Positions 1 through 6,631 are shown, counted from the first letter of the stretch. The stretch: 11,756 bases of DNA from an uncultured Collinsella sp. (GCA_902491895.1 CABUJH010000055.1:1-11756); one strand, 5' to 3'. Made by a program: numbers and translations. The notes: a model not told the origin generated them from the letters alone.

Positions 1-81
1 CCGCACGAGGGTGTCAACCTCGATCAATCGCGAGCCGATGCCGTTATCGATAATCTGACCGACATTTTGGCCGCTTTGTAG
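1..81 (+). CDS. 3' end of an unidentified gene (26 codons)
   Basis: Frame 1 is open from the window edge to a TAG at 79-81. It gives a 26-residue C-terminus that begins PHEGVNLDQSRAD and ends in a helical, Leu/Ala-rich stretch (TDILAAL). The pattern suits the last helix of a cytoplasmic protein, but the tail is too short to name a family. It reads in the same direction as the YitT-type gene, with 354 bases between them, so the two are probably separate transcription units. Confidence 0.5.
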   Translation, partial: PHEGVNLDQSRADAVIDNLTDILAAL

Positions 82-84
82 CGT

Positions 85-132
85 CAATCCGCCGCGAGAA
101 GCACTGATTCACGCGTCTTTTGCTGCGGATTG
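85..132 (+). terminator. Weak inverted repeat after the partial gene
   Basis: CAATCCGC (85-92) and GCGGATTG (125-132) are perfect 8-base arms, four bases after the stop codon of the partial gene. The loop is 32 bases and contains a CTTTT run. It could stop transcription, but the loop is long and there is no clean T-tract after the stem, so this is only a candidate. Confidence 0.25.
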
Positions 133-178
133 GCTTAATTTGTCATCTATTTGGATCCGTTTGGCTTCGATTCGGACT

Positions 179-297
179 AAGTGAGTAGACTTTTTGATGC
201 AAGACGAGCACAAAGCGCATCTGCTCTAGTAAAACCGCAGGTCACAGGGGTGGCGGTTTTGGGTGTGCTCTGCAGGTCGCGTAAAGTCTACTCACTT
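179..297. repeat. 119-bp nested palindromic element (MITE-like or structured RNA)
   Basis: The outer arms are a perfect 15-base inverted repeat, AAGTGAGTAGACTTT (179-193) and AAAGTCTACTCACTT (283-297). Nested inside are a 7-base pair of arms, GAGCACA (206-212) with TGTGCTC (264-270), and a central hairpin, AAAACCGC (231-238) with GCGGTTTT (253-260). The three stems are concentric, so the whole element can fold as one branched structure. No ORF lies inside. The 11-mer AAAACCGCAGG at 231-241 also sits in the centre of the larger palindrome at 6718-6893, which suggests a related class of element. The remainder of the 82-435 gap holds no gene I can support. Confidence 0.6.
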
Positions 298-381
298 GTA
301 ATTTGGGCCTTTGGTCGTGGGGTTGCTGGTCCCGCTTTGGTTGTCGAGAGAGGGTGAATTGAAGCGCCCCCGCACGCTCCA

Positions 382-390
382 TGCTACAAT
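382..390 (+). promoter_or_regulatory. Extended -10 promoter for the YitT-family gene
   Basis: TGCTACAAT is a TGn extended -10 followed by TACAAT (385-390), 45 bases before the GTG start. No -35 at normal spacing is convincing; TTGAAG at 359-364 would be 20 bases away. An extended -10 can work without one. Confidence 0.45.
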
Positions 391-435
391 CGCGGACATA
401 CCCCACAACTACATCTGCCTTCGAAAGGAGCCTGC

Positions 436-1443
436 GTGGCGAACGCCATCGATCAGCTCACGGACCGAGTGCTCGTACTCGGCCGCCTCACCATCGTCCG
501 CCGCGCCATTACTGCCGTGGCGGTCACGATTTCCGCCGTTCTCCAGACATTCCTGATCCAGGCGTTCATTCAGCCCGCCGACCTGCTTCCGAGCGGCCTC
601 ACCGGCGTTGCGGTCCTGCTCGATCGCGTTACCTCGCTGGGCGGCGTTCGCATCGACATTTCGCTCGGTATGCTCGCGCTCAACATCCCCGTGGCGCTCC
701 TATGCTGGAGCGGCATTAGCAAGCGCTTCGTCATCTTCTCGATGATGCAGGTCGTGCTCTCATCGCTGTTTCTCAACATCTTTCACTTTGCCCCGTTTTT
801 GGGCGACAAGATCATGCTCATCATTTTTGGCGGCGTGGTCTCGGGTCTGGGCGCTGCCATCGCACTTAAATCCGGCGCATCCACCGGCGGCACCGACTTT
901 ATCGCGCTGTGGGTTTCCAACCACACGGGCAAGACCATCTGGGGCGTCATCTTTGGTTTCAACTGCTTTATCCTGGCGATCTTTGGCTTTATGTTTGGCT
1001 GGGACAAGGCGGCGTATTCCATCGTGTTCCAGTTTATTTCGACCAAGACCATCGACAGTTTCTATCGTCGCTACGATCGCGTGACGCTGCAGATCACGAC
1101 GCGCAAGGCAGACGAGGTCATGACTGCCTACGTAAACCATTTTCAGCACGGCATTAGCTGCGCCGAGGTCGTCGGCGGATATAGCCGCGAAAAGATGTAC
1201 CTGCTGAACACCGTTGTCTCGACCTACGAGAGTCAGGACATTATCAAGCTGGTGTGCGACGTTGATCCCGGCGCCGTGATCAATGTGTTCCACACGCTCA
1301 ACTTTGTGGGCGGCTGGTGGGGTGGTCATGTCGACGAGCCCATGCCCACGGCCGTTCCCGATCCCGACAAGCCCGCACGCATGGCCAGCAGGCAGGCGCG
1401 CCTCAGCGAACAGGACAGCCTGCAGCAGGACGACGGCAAGTAG
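436..1443 (+). CDS. YitT-family (DUF161/DUF2179) membrane protein
   Basis: The predicted protein is 335 residues, the usual size for the YitT/UPF0750 family of bacterial inner-membrane proteins of unknown biochemical role. The N-terminal two-thirds has several hydrophobic segments (about 23-47, 74-92, 98-120, 125-145, 168-188). It carries the family motif GASTGGTDFIA near residues 148-157 and the AAYSIVFQFISTKTIDSF stretch that ends the membrane part. Residues of about 215-295 are a soluble DUF2179 domain (RVTLQITTRKADEV, DVDPGAVINVF). A polar Pro/Gln/Asp-rich tail follows. The start is GTG at 436, chosen because GAAAGGAG (423-430) sits five bases upstream and the upstream in-frame alternatives lack a site. 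It appears to be transcribed alone. Family assignment is strong; function is unknown. Confidence 0.88.
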   Translation: MANAIDQLTDRVLVLGRLTIVRRAITAVAVTISAVLQTFLIQAFIQPADLLPSGLTGVAVLLDRVTSLGGVRIDISLGMLALNIPVALLCWSGISKRFVIFSMMQVVLSSLFLNIFHFAPFLGDKIMLIIFGGVVSGLGAAIALKSGASTGGTDFIALWVSNHTGKTIWGVIFGFNCFILAIFGFMFGWDKAAYSIVFQFISTKTIDSFYRRYDRVTLQITTRKADEVMTAYVNHFQHGISCAEVVGGYSREKMYLLNTVVSTYESQDIIKLVCDVDPGAVINVFHTLNFVGGWWGGHVDEPMPTAVPDPDKPARMASRQARLSEQDSLQQDDGK

Positions 1444-1483
1444 GGTATTGGCATTTTGCCGGTCCTGCGCAACCCATCCGAAC

Positions 1484-1519
1484 GAGCCCCCCGAAAGCCC
1501 CGTTGCTTTCGAGAGGCTC
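1484..1519 (+). terminator. Terminator-like hairpin after the YitT-family gene
   Basis: GAGCC (1484-1488) pairs with GGCTC (1515-1519), and CGAAAG (1492-1497) pairs with CTTTCG (1506-1511), with a small internal loop between the stems. It lies 40 bases past the stop codon and is followed by TCGTTT, a poor T-tract. It is also the first hairpin of a two-hairpin module that recurs on the minus strand at 9809-9756. Confidence 0.45.
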
Positions 1520-1570
1520 TCGTTTGCCCAGATAAAACCTACCAAAATGAAGCCGTCGCTTTTTGGTAGG
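1520..1570 (-). repeat. GGGAC-loop hairpin family R1, copy 1
   Basis: The linker GTTTGCCCAGATAAAAC leads into arms CCTACCAAAA (1538-1547) and TTTTGGTAGG (1561-1570) with a 13-base loop. Bases 1522-1547 match the minus strand of 9782-9807 in 25 of 26 positions. The single difference (A at 1541, G in the other copy) is inside the stem and is compensated on the opposite arm, so both copies pair perfectly. Read on the minus strand the loop is A-GCGAC-GGCTTCA, one base from the N-GGGAC-N7 pattern. TTTTATC follows the stem on that strand, but no minus-strand gene lies upstream for it to terminate. Confidence 0.7.
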
Positions 1571-1612
1571 GAGGGTGTATCGTTTTATCATTATGAGGTA
1601 ATATGAAACTAG

Positions 1613-1625
1613 ACGTTATATACGT
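1613..1625. promoter_or_regulatory. Candidate operator upstream of the first GntR gene
   Basis: ACGTTATATACGT has ACGT arms around a TATAT centre and contains GT-N5-AC, the general shape of HutC/UTRA-type GntR operators. It lies 37 bases before the start codon in an AT-rich leader that also has a tandem ATTTCGAT repeat (1633-1648). A position next to a GntR gene suits autoregulation. I could not place a confident -35/-10 pair here. Confidence 0.3.
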
Positions 1626-1662
1626 ATTAGTTATTTCGATATTTCGATAAGAGTGATTAGAT

Positions 1663-2382
1663 ATGCCTGCGCCCAAAAATGCACCGCTTTACCAGCAGAT
1701 TTACGACGAAATCAAGGATGCGATCGAGAAAGGTGTTTATGCACCCAAGGAGCGTATTCCGTCCGAGCTTGAGCTAGCCGAGCAGTACGACGTGAGCCGC
1801 ATTACGGTGCGCCGCGCCGTCGAGGAGCTGTGCTCCGATGGCTACCTGGTTAAGCAGCAGGGCCGTGGCACCTTTGTCTCCACGCCGCACATCAACCGCC
1901 AGTTTCACGCCTCGACGCTGCAGACGTTTACCGCGCTGTGTGCCGGCAACGGCATGAAGGCCGGTGCGCACGTGATTGATCGCCAGATCGTTCCGGCGCG
2001 CCAAAACGAGATGGAGTTCTTTGGCCTGCAGAAGGATGCGCTGCTGCTGCATATCAAGCGCGTGCGTACGGCCGACGGCGAGCCCATCTTTGAGGAGAAC
2101 ATCTTTGTGCCGTTTGACGCCTACCGTGAGCTGTTGACGGCCGATCTTGAGGACAAGTCGATTTTTGCCGAGGTCGAGCGTGTTGGCGGAACGCCGATTG
2201 TCTCGGTTGGCTACCGCACGGTCGAGGCCGTTCGTGCCAATACCGAGCAGGCGGCCGAGCTGGGCATTGCTCCGCACGATCCGCTGCTCAACCTGCGTGC
2301 CAGCTTTACCGGTCCCAATGGAGAGCCGGTCCTGATGGGTAAGCAGTACTACGTGGGATCGCGCTACGTCATGGTGATGTAG
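1663..2382 (+). CDS. GntR/HutC-family regulator with UTRA domain (first paralogue)
   Basis: This 239-residue protein is the standard length for the HutC subfamily. Residues of about 8-72 form the winged helix-turn-helix: PLYQQIYDEIKDAI, then PSELELAEQYDVSRITVRRAVEEL as the recognition region, and QQGRGTFV as the wing. Residues of about 93-235 form the UTRA ligand-binding domain, with IKRVRTADGEPIFEENIFVP and the C-terminal MGKQYYVGSRYVMVM typical of regulators that sense sugar phosphates or amino sugars. It resembles the second GntR protein in this window closely across the DNA-binding domain (both have RIPSE, RITVRRA and QQGRGTFV), so they are paralogues. The ATG at 1663 is the first in-frame start that gives a complete wHTH; the ribosome site before it is weak (AAGAGTG). 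The ligand is unknown. Confidence 0.9.
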   Translation: MPAPKNAPLYQQIYDEIKDAIEKGVYAPKERIPSELELAEQYDVSRITVRRAVEELCSDGYLVKQQGRGTFVSTPHINRQFHASTLQTFTALCAGNGMKAGAHVIDRQIVPARQNEMEFFGLQKDALLLHIKRVRTADGEPIFEENIFVPFDAYRELLTADLEDKSIFAEVERVGGTPIVSVGYRTVEAVRANTEQAAELGIAPHDPLLNLRASFTGPNGEPVLMGKQYYVGSRYVMVM

Positions 2383-2386
2383 GGTT

Positions 2387-2474
2387 GGTTCCGCCGTTCT
2401 GACGAACGGCGGACCGATCGACGCTGCGCCTTTGGTTCCGCCGTTCTAACGAACGGCGGACCGGTCGACGCTGC
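2387..2474. repeat. Tandem pair of 41-bp hairpin-containing repeats
   Basis: Bases 2387-2427 and 2434-2474 are direct repeats 47 bases apart that differ at two positions. Each contains a perfect 9-base stem, CCGCCGTTC and GAACGGCGG, around a 4-base loop (TGAC in the first, TAAC in the second). They start five bases after the stop codon of the first GntR gene. They may end its transcript, though neither is followed by a T-tract. Confidence 0.7.
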
Positions 2475-2572
2475 AAACGCCCCTAAGCGGCAATCTGTCG
2501 TTCAATCGTCGGTCGCGTACCGAAGTACGCTTCCCTCCTCTTTCACGTCACCTTGCTCGCTTAGGGGCGTTT
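2475..2572 (-). ncRNA. Candidate structured RNA with closing stem and UUCG hairpin
   Basis: AAACGCCCCTAAGC (2475-2488) and GCTTAGGGGCGTTT (2559-2572) are perfect 14-base arms around 70 bases. Inside is a second perfect stem, GCGTAC (2514-2519) and GTACGC (2524-2529). On the minus strand its loop is TTCG closed by C and G, the very stable cUUCGg tetraloop; on the plus strand the loop is the ordinary CGAA. This favours a minus-strand transcript. The single-stranded flanks are purine-rich on one side (GTGAAAGAGGAGGGAA). No ORF spans it and I do not recognise a known riboswitch class. A bidirectional terminator or mobile repeat is the alternative; on the plus strand the outer stem runs into TTTTCG. 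Confidence 0.4.
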
Positions 2573-2620
2573 TCGCTGACTTTTGCTCAACCTGCGGGAT
2601 TTCCGCGCTTGTCAAGAGAC

Positions 2621-2676
2621 TAGTCGTTGGGGACGTTCTTAAATGGCTAGTCATTCAAGAACGTCCCCAATGACTA
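2621..2676. repeat. Head-to-head pair of GGGAC-loop hairpins (BIME-like)
   Basis: A 20-base inverted repeat with one G-T mismatch has arms at 2621-2640 and 2657-2676. It can also be read as two overlapping hairpins with 13-base loops. On the plus strand, TAGTCGTT (2621-2628) pairs with AATGGCTA (2642-2649, two wobble pairs) around GGGGACGTTCTTA. On the minus strand, TAGTCATT pairs with AATGACTA (plus 2648-2676) around GGGGACGTTCTTG. Each loop has the N-GGGAC-N7 form seen in the other hairpins of this window. Confidence 0.65.
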
Positions 2677-2729
2677 CCTGCAGAATGAGCGTGGCTGACA
2701 GCCGTGCGGCACCGGTCCGCGTGGCGGCG

Positions 2730-2735
2730 TATAAT
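2730..2735 (+). promoter_or_regulatory. -10 element for recQ
   Basis: TATAAT is a perfect -10 consensus, 31 bases before the recQ start, in an otherwise GC-rich stretch. No good -35 is present at 16-18 bases upstream. The implied leader is about 25 bases. The rest of the 2383-2766 gap is repeats and hairpins. Confidence 0.5.
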
Positions 2736-2766
2736 CGGCGGCAGATGACTTGGACGTTAGGAAACC

Positions 2767-4746
2767 ATGACCGATAGCATGCAGCAGATGGCGCTCGACA
2801 CGCTCGGCGCTTATTTTGGCTACACCTCGTTTCGCCCGGGGCAGGACCGCATGGTCGATGCGATCCTTGCCGGCCGCGATGCGCTCGGCGTTATGCCCAC
2901 AGGCGCCGGCAAGTCCATTTGCTACCAGGTGCCTGCGCTTATGCTGCCTGGTATCACCTTTGTGGTGAGTCCGCTGCTGTCGCTTATGGAGGACCAGACC
3001 CGTGCGTTGCTCGCGGCGGGTGCGCGACCCAGCTATCTCAACTCCAGCCTTACCCCGGCCCAGCAAAACACCGTGCTCAAGCGGGCGCGCGAGGGCCGCT
3101 ATCAGCTTATGTACGTGGCGCCCGAGCGCTTGCTTGAGCCGCGTTTTTTGGCCTTTGCGCAGGAAGCTGCGGCCGAAGGCGGCATCGGCGTGCCGCTCGT
3201 GGCCATTGACGAGGCCCACTGCGTGAGCCAATGGGGCCAGGATTTCCGCCCCGCCTACCTGCAGATTCGCGAGTTCATCGATTCCCTGCCGCAGCGCCCT
3301 ATCGTGGCAGCCTTTACCGCTACGGCGACCGAGCGTGTGCGCGCGGACATTCAGCAAATGCTCGGCCTGCAAAACCCCGCGACGGTGGTGACGGGCTTCG
3401 ATCGCAAGAACCTCTACTTTGGTTGCGAGGAGATGGGCGACAAGGCCAAGACCGCCTGGGTGCGCGACTATGTGATTGCGCATTCGAGCGAGAGCGGCAT
3501 CGTGTATTGCTCGACCCGCAAAACGGTCGACGCGCTGGCCGCGGAGCTTGCCGAGGCACTGGGCCCCAGCGGCATTCGCGTGGGCCGCTACCATGCCGGC
3601 ATGGGCAACGACGCCCGCCGCCAGAGCCAGCGTGCCTTTATCGACGACGACATCCAGGTGATGGTTGCTACCAACGCCTTTGGCATGGGCATCGACAAGC
3701 CCAACGTGCGCTATGTGATTCACAACAACGTGCCCGAGAGCATCGAGGCATACTACCAAGAGGCGGGCCGCGCTGGCCGCGATGGCGATCCGGCCAGCTG
3801 CCATCTGCTGTGGAACGGTAACGATTTTCGCATGCGCCGCTTTTTGATCGACCGAGGCGATGCTGCCGATGAGGCGCTCGACGACGAGCAACGCGCGTGG
3901 GCGCTCCAGAACCGTTACCGCCTGCTCAGCCAGATGGAGGGCTACTGCAATACCACCGGCTGCCTGCGCGAATACATGCTGCGCTACTTTGGCGACGAAG
4001 CCGCGGCCGAGCATGCGGTTGCGGCTGCTGCGGGCGGCACCGCAGACGACGCCGAGGGCTGCGGCAACTGCAGCAACTGCCTCACGCAGTTCGAGGTCGA
4101 GGACGTCACCGATATGGCCCGCGCCGCTGTGCGCTATGTGGCCGCGCGTCCCATGCGCTTTGGCAAGTCGCTGATCGCCGATGTGCTTCACGGCGGCAAC
4201 ACCGAGCGCATTCGCCAGATGCATCTGGACGAGGACCGCGGCTACGGTGAGCTGTCGGGCGAATCGGTCGGGCGCATCAAGGACATCATCGGCCAGCTGT
4301 GCGGCCGCGGTTACTTGGCCACCTCGCAGGGGCAGTACCCGGTCGTGGGGCTGGGCCCGCGTGCCATCGAGGTCGAGGACGAGGCGTTCGCCTTTACCGT
4401 TAAACGTCGCGCGTCCAAGCGCAAGGCCTCGGCCCGCGCCCGCCGTGCGGTTGATCTGCTGCGCGAGGAGGCCGAGCTGGATCAGCGCCCGCGCGTGGGT
4501 GACGATGCCGAGCTGTTCGAGCGCCTGCGCGCCCTCCGCAAGGAGATCTCGACGGAGCTGGAGATGGCGCCGTATATGGTCTTCTCCGACAAGGCCCTGC
4601 GCGGCCTGTGCCGCCTGCGCCCGCAGACACGCGACGAGCTGATCCAGGTTAACGGCATTGGCGAGAAAAAAGCCGACGCCTTTGGCGAGCAGTTTATGAC
4701 GGCGATTGAAGAGTTTGAGTCCGAGCATGCACGGGATGGAGCGTAA
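2767..4746 (+). CDS. recQ: ATP-dependent DNA helicase RecQ
   Basis: The 659-residue protein has all RecQ landmarks, a 3'-5' helicase acting in recombination and fork repair. Motif 0 is YTSFRPGQ (19-26), Walker A is MPTGAGKS (43-50), the DEAH box is at 148-151, the aromatic-rich loop is SQWGQDFRPAY (154-164), TATAT starts at 184, motif V is NAFGMGIDKPNV (303-314), and motif VI is QEAGRAGRDG (331-340). Zinc ligands are C399, C432, C435 and C438; C394 is an extra cysteine. The first zinc interval is 32 residues, about twice that of the E. coli protein, because of an Ala/Glu-rich insertion at 412-431. A winged helix and a C-terminal HRDC domain (about 578-652, ending in the VNGIGEKKADAFG turn) complete it. 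AGGAAA precedes the ATG at 2767. Its TAA overlaps the next start codon, so the next gene is probably translationally coupled. Confidence 0.96.
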   Translation: MTDSMQQMALDTLGAYFGYTSFRPGQDRMVDAILAGRDALGVMPTGAGKSICYQVPALMLPGITFVVSPLLSLMEDQTRALLAAGARPSYLNSSLTPAQQNTVLKRAREGRYQLMYVAPERLLEPRFLAFAQEAAAEGGIGVPLVAIDEAHCVSQWGQDFRPAYLQIREFIDSLPQRPIVAAFTATATERVRADIQQMLGLQNPATVVTGFDRKNLYFGCEEMGDKAKTAWVRDYVIAHSSESGIVYCSTRKTVDALAAELAEALGPSGIRVGRYHAGMGNDARRQSQRAFIDDDIQVMVATNAFGMGIDKPNVRYVIHNNVPESIEAYYQEAGRAGRDGDPASCHLLWNGNDFRMRRFLIDRGDAADEALDDEQRAWALQNRYRLLSQMEGYCNTTGCLREYMLRYFGDEAAAEHAVAAAAGGTADDAEGCGNCSNCLTQFEVEDVTDMARAAVRYVAARPMRFGKSLIADVLHGGNTERIRQMHLDEDRGYGELSGESVGRIKDIIGQLCGRGYLATSQGQYPVVGLGPRAIEVEDEAFAFTVKRRASKRKASARARRAVDLLREEAELDQRPRVGDDAELFERLRALRKEISTELEMAPYMVFSDKALRGLCRLRPQTRDELIQVNGIGEKKADAFGEQFMTAIEEFESEHARDGA

Positions 4747-5504
4747 TGATGGCATTCGACGATAAAACCGAGCGCACTGAGGTGTCCGCCGTGCCGCTGT
4801 ACCAGCAGGTTATGGACGACCTAAAAGGCGAGATCGCGCGTGGCGTGTACGCATCCGGCTCGCGCATTCCTTCTGAGATGGAGCTCGCGAAGTACTACGG
4901 CGTGGGACGCATCACCGTGCGCCGCGCCATCGAGGAGCTGTCGCGCGCGGGGTATCTCAACCGTCAGCAGGGGAGGGGCACGTTTGTGTGCGCGCCCAAG
5001 CTCAAGCGCAAGATTGTCCAGAAGGGTGACGTTCAGAGCTTTTCCGAGGGTTGCGCTGCCAACGACATGGTGGCCGGAGCACGCCTGGTGTCGCGCACGG
5101 TGGTTGCGGCGACGCGCGAGGACGCGGTGTTTTTTGGGGTGGAACCCGGCTGCGAGCTTATCGTGGTCGAGCGCGTGCGCACGGCAGACGGCGTGCCCGT
5201 CATGCTCGAGAACAACGCCTTTGTGCTGGCCGACCATCCCTATCTGCAGACGCTTGCCGACAAGGACCTCACGGACAATTCCATCTTTGCGCTCGTTGCC
5301 GAGCATTCGGGCCGCGCGCCGCTCAAGTCCGACCCCTGTACTGTGGAGATTGCGCTTGCCGATGCTCAGGCGGCCTCGCTGCTGGAGGTGCCGGTCGGCG
5401 AGCCGCTCTTCTATATGGAGGCGTACTTTACCGATGAGGACGAGCGGCCCTTGCTGCTCGGACGCCAAAAGATCGTGGGTTCGCGCTACGTGTTCGACAT
5501 CTAA
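4746..5504 (+). CDS. GntR/HutC-family regulator with UTRA domain (second paralogue)
   Basis: A 252-residue regulator whose ATG overlaps the recQ stop in TAATG; GGATGGAG inside recQ is its ribosome site. A second ATG follows immediately (4749), so the true first codon could be either. Residues of about 17-82 are the wHTH (PLYQQVMDDLKGEIARGVY, RIPSEMELAKYYGVGRITVRRAIEEL, QQGRGTFV). Residues of about 103-248 are the UTRA domain (VVERVRTADGVPVMLENNAF, LLGRQKIVGSRYVFDI). It lies directly before the FrlB-type deglycase gene. FrlR, the E. coli fructoselysine regulator, belongs to the same subfamily, so control of the deglycase promoter is a reasonable inference. Coupling to recQ is unexpected and may simply reflect compact gene order. 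Confidence 0.92.
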   Translation: MMAFDDKTERTEVSAVPLYQQVMDDLKGEIARGVYASGSRIPSEMELAKYYGVGRITVRRAIEELSRAGYLNRQQGRGTFVCAPKLKRKIVQKGDVQSFSEGCAANDMVAGARLVSRTVVAATREDAVFFGVEPGCELIVVERVRTADGVPVMLENNAFVLADHPYLQTLADKDLTDNSIFALVAEHSGRAPLKSDPCTVEIALADAQAASLLEVPVGEPLFYMEAYFTDEDERPLLLGRQKIVGSRYVFDI

Positions 5505-5513
5505 CGTCCACAG

Positions 5514-5592
5514 ATAGAACGATATAGAACAAATTTGGTGAAATGGCTTCACGGGCGTCGTCATGCGTGCTATAAATAGGACAACATAGAAC
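5514..5592 (+). promoter_or_regulatory. Promoter of the deglycase gene with ATAGAAC repeats
   Basis: TTCACG (5548-5553) and TATAAA (5571-5576) are separated by 17 bases and form a good sigma-A-type promoter, 72 bases before the start codon. ATAGAAC occurs at 5514-5520, 5524-5530 and 5586-5592: two copies one helical turn apart upstream of the -35, and one just after the expected transcription start. The first and third extend to ATAGAACGA. Direct repeats flanking a promoter suggest a regulator site, plausibly for the adjacent GntR protein, but such proteins usually bind palindromes. Confidence 0.5.
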
Positions 5593-5648
5593 GACCGCAG
5601 GTACGAGCTGACGTCGTTCAAAAGCGCCACACAAGGAGGAGCATCACC

Positions 5649-6617
5649 ATGAACGCACACGATCTGATTCAGGAAATTATCGAGCGCAAGGGCAAGATTG
5701 AGAACGTCTTTTGGATCGCCTGCGGCGGTTCGATGATCGACCTGATGCCGGCCAACGAGCTGCTCAAGCGCGAGGCAACCACGTTTACCTCGACGGTCTA
5801 CACGGCGCGCGAGTTTTGCCTGATGGCCCCCAAGAGCCTTGGCGAGAAGTCGCTCGTCATCGCCTGCAGCCATAGCGGCAATACGCAGGAGGTCGTCGAC
5901 GGTTGCGAGATGGCGCTGGCCGCCGGCGCCGAGGTTGTCGCCCTCACCGACTGCGAGGGCTCCAAGATCAACAACGGCAAGTGGACCACCTGGGTCTATC
6001 CGTGGGGCGAAGGCGTGCCGCAGGCCGAGGTGCCGCAGGGCATCGGCGCCCTGATGGCTGCCGAGCTGCTCGACCAGCAAGAGGGTTACGAGGCGCTTGC
6101 CGACATGTACGCTGGCCTCAAGCAGATGGATGCGCTGCTGCCCGCTGCCCGCGAGAAGGTCAACGCCGAGCTGGGCGCCCGTTTTGCCGAGCTCTGCCAG
6201 CAGCATAAGTTCTTCTATATCCTGGGTTCCGGCCCCAACTTTAGCCAGACCTACGCCATGGCCATCTGCTCGCTCATGGAGATGCAGTGGCAGCACTGCT
6301 GCTACATCCACTCCGGCGAGTACTTCCACGGCCCGTTCGAAGCCACCGAGCCCGGCGTGTTCTACTTTGTACAGCTCGGATCGGGCGAGTGCCGCCCCAT
6401 GGAGGAACGTGCACTTGCATTCCTCAACACGCACACCGATACAGTCATGGTGCTCGATGCGCTCGAGTACGGCGTGGGCGAGGTGCCCGCCAGCGTGCGT
6501 TCGTTCCTGGAGCCGATCTTCTTCTACGCGATGAGCTGCGAGCTGCGCGCCGCCCGCGGCAAGGTGTTCGACCACAGTCCAGAGGTTCGTCGCTACATGG
6601 GCATCGAGCAGTACTAA
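5649..6617 (+). CDS. SIS-domain sugar-phosphate deglycase, FrlB-like
   Basis: The 322-residue protein has two SIS (sugar isomerase) domains arranged as in FrlB, which cleaves fructoselysine 6-phosphate to glucose 6-phosphate and lysine. The first has ACGGSMIDL (24-32) and the phosphate-binding SHSGNTQE (74-81). The second has LGSGPNFSQTYA (192-203) and HSGEYFHGPFE (221-231), the region holding catalytic Glu/His candidates (E224, H227). The C-terminus (HSPEVRRYMGIEQY) matches the tail typical of this group. AAGGAGGAG gives a strong ribosome site seven bases before ATG 5649. No kinase or transporter for an Amadori compound is adjacent, so the substrate is uncertain; related deglycases use glucoselysine, fructose-asparagine or other fructosamine phosphates. 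It is probably cytoplasmic and controlled by the upstream GntR regulator. Confidence 0.8.
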   Translation: MNAHDLIQEIIERKGKIENVFWIACGGSMIDLMPANELLKREATTFTSTVYTAREFCLMAPKSLGEKSLVIACSHSGNTQEVVDGCEMALAAGAEVVALTDCEGSKINNGKWTTWVYPWGEGVPQAEVPQGIGALMAAELLDQQEGYEALADMYAGLKQMDALLPAAREKVNAELGARFAELCQQHKFFYILGSGPNFSQTYAMAICSLMEMQWQHCCYIHSGEYFHGPFEATEPGVFYFVQLGSGECRPMEERALAFLNTHTDTVMVLDALEYGVGEVPASVRSFLEPIFFYAMSCELRAARGKVFDHSPEVRRYMGIEQY

Positions 6618-6631
6618 TCGAGCGGTATTAA

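Noticed and set aside
311..556. 81-codon plus-strand frame overlapping the YitT gene start
   Set aside because: It spans the likely promoter and overlaps the start of a better-supported gene in another frame.
2674..4755. 693-codon open frame on the minus strand opposite recQ
   Set aside because: It mirrors a GC-rich gene with strong codon bias, shows no recognisable domain, and has low-complexity His/Ala/Arg composition. recQ on the plus strand has every expected motif.
4821..6575. 584-codon minus-strand frame opposite the second GntR and deglycase genes
   Set aside because: Antisense shadow of two well-supported genes and the promoter between them; no domain features.
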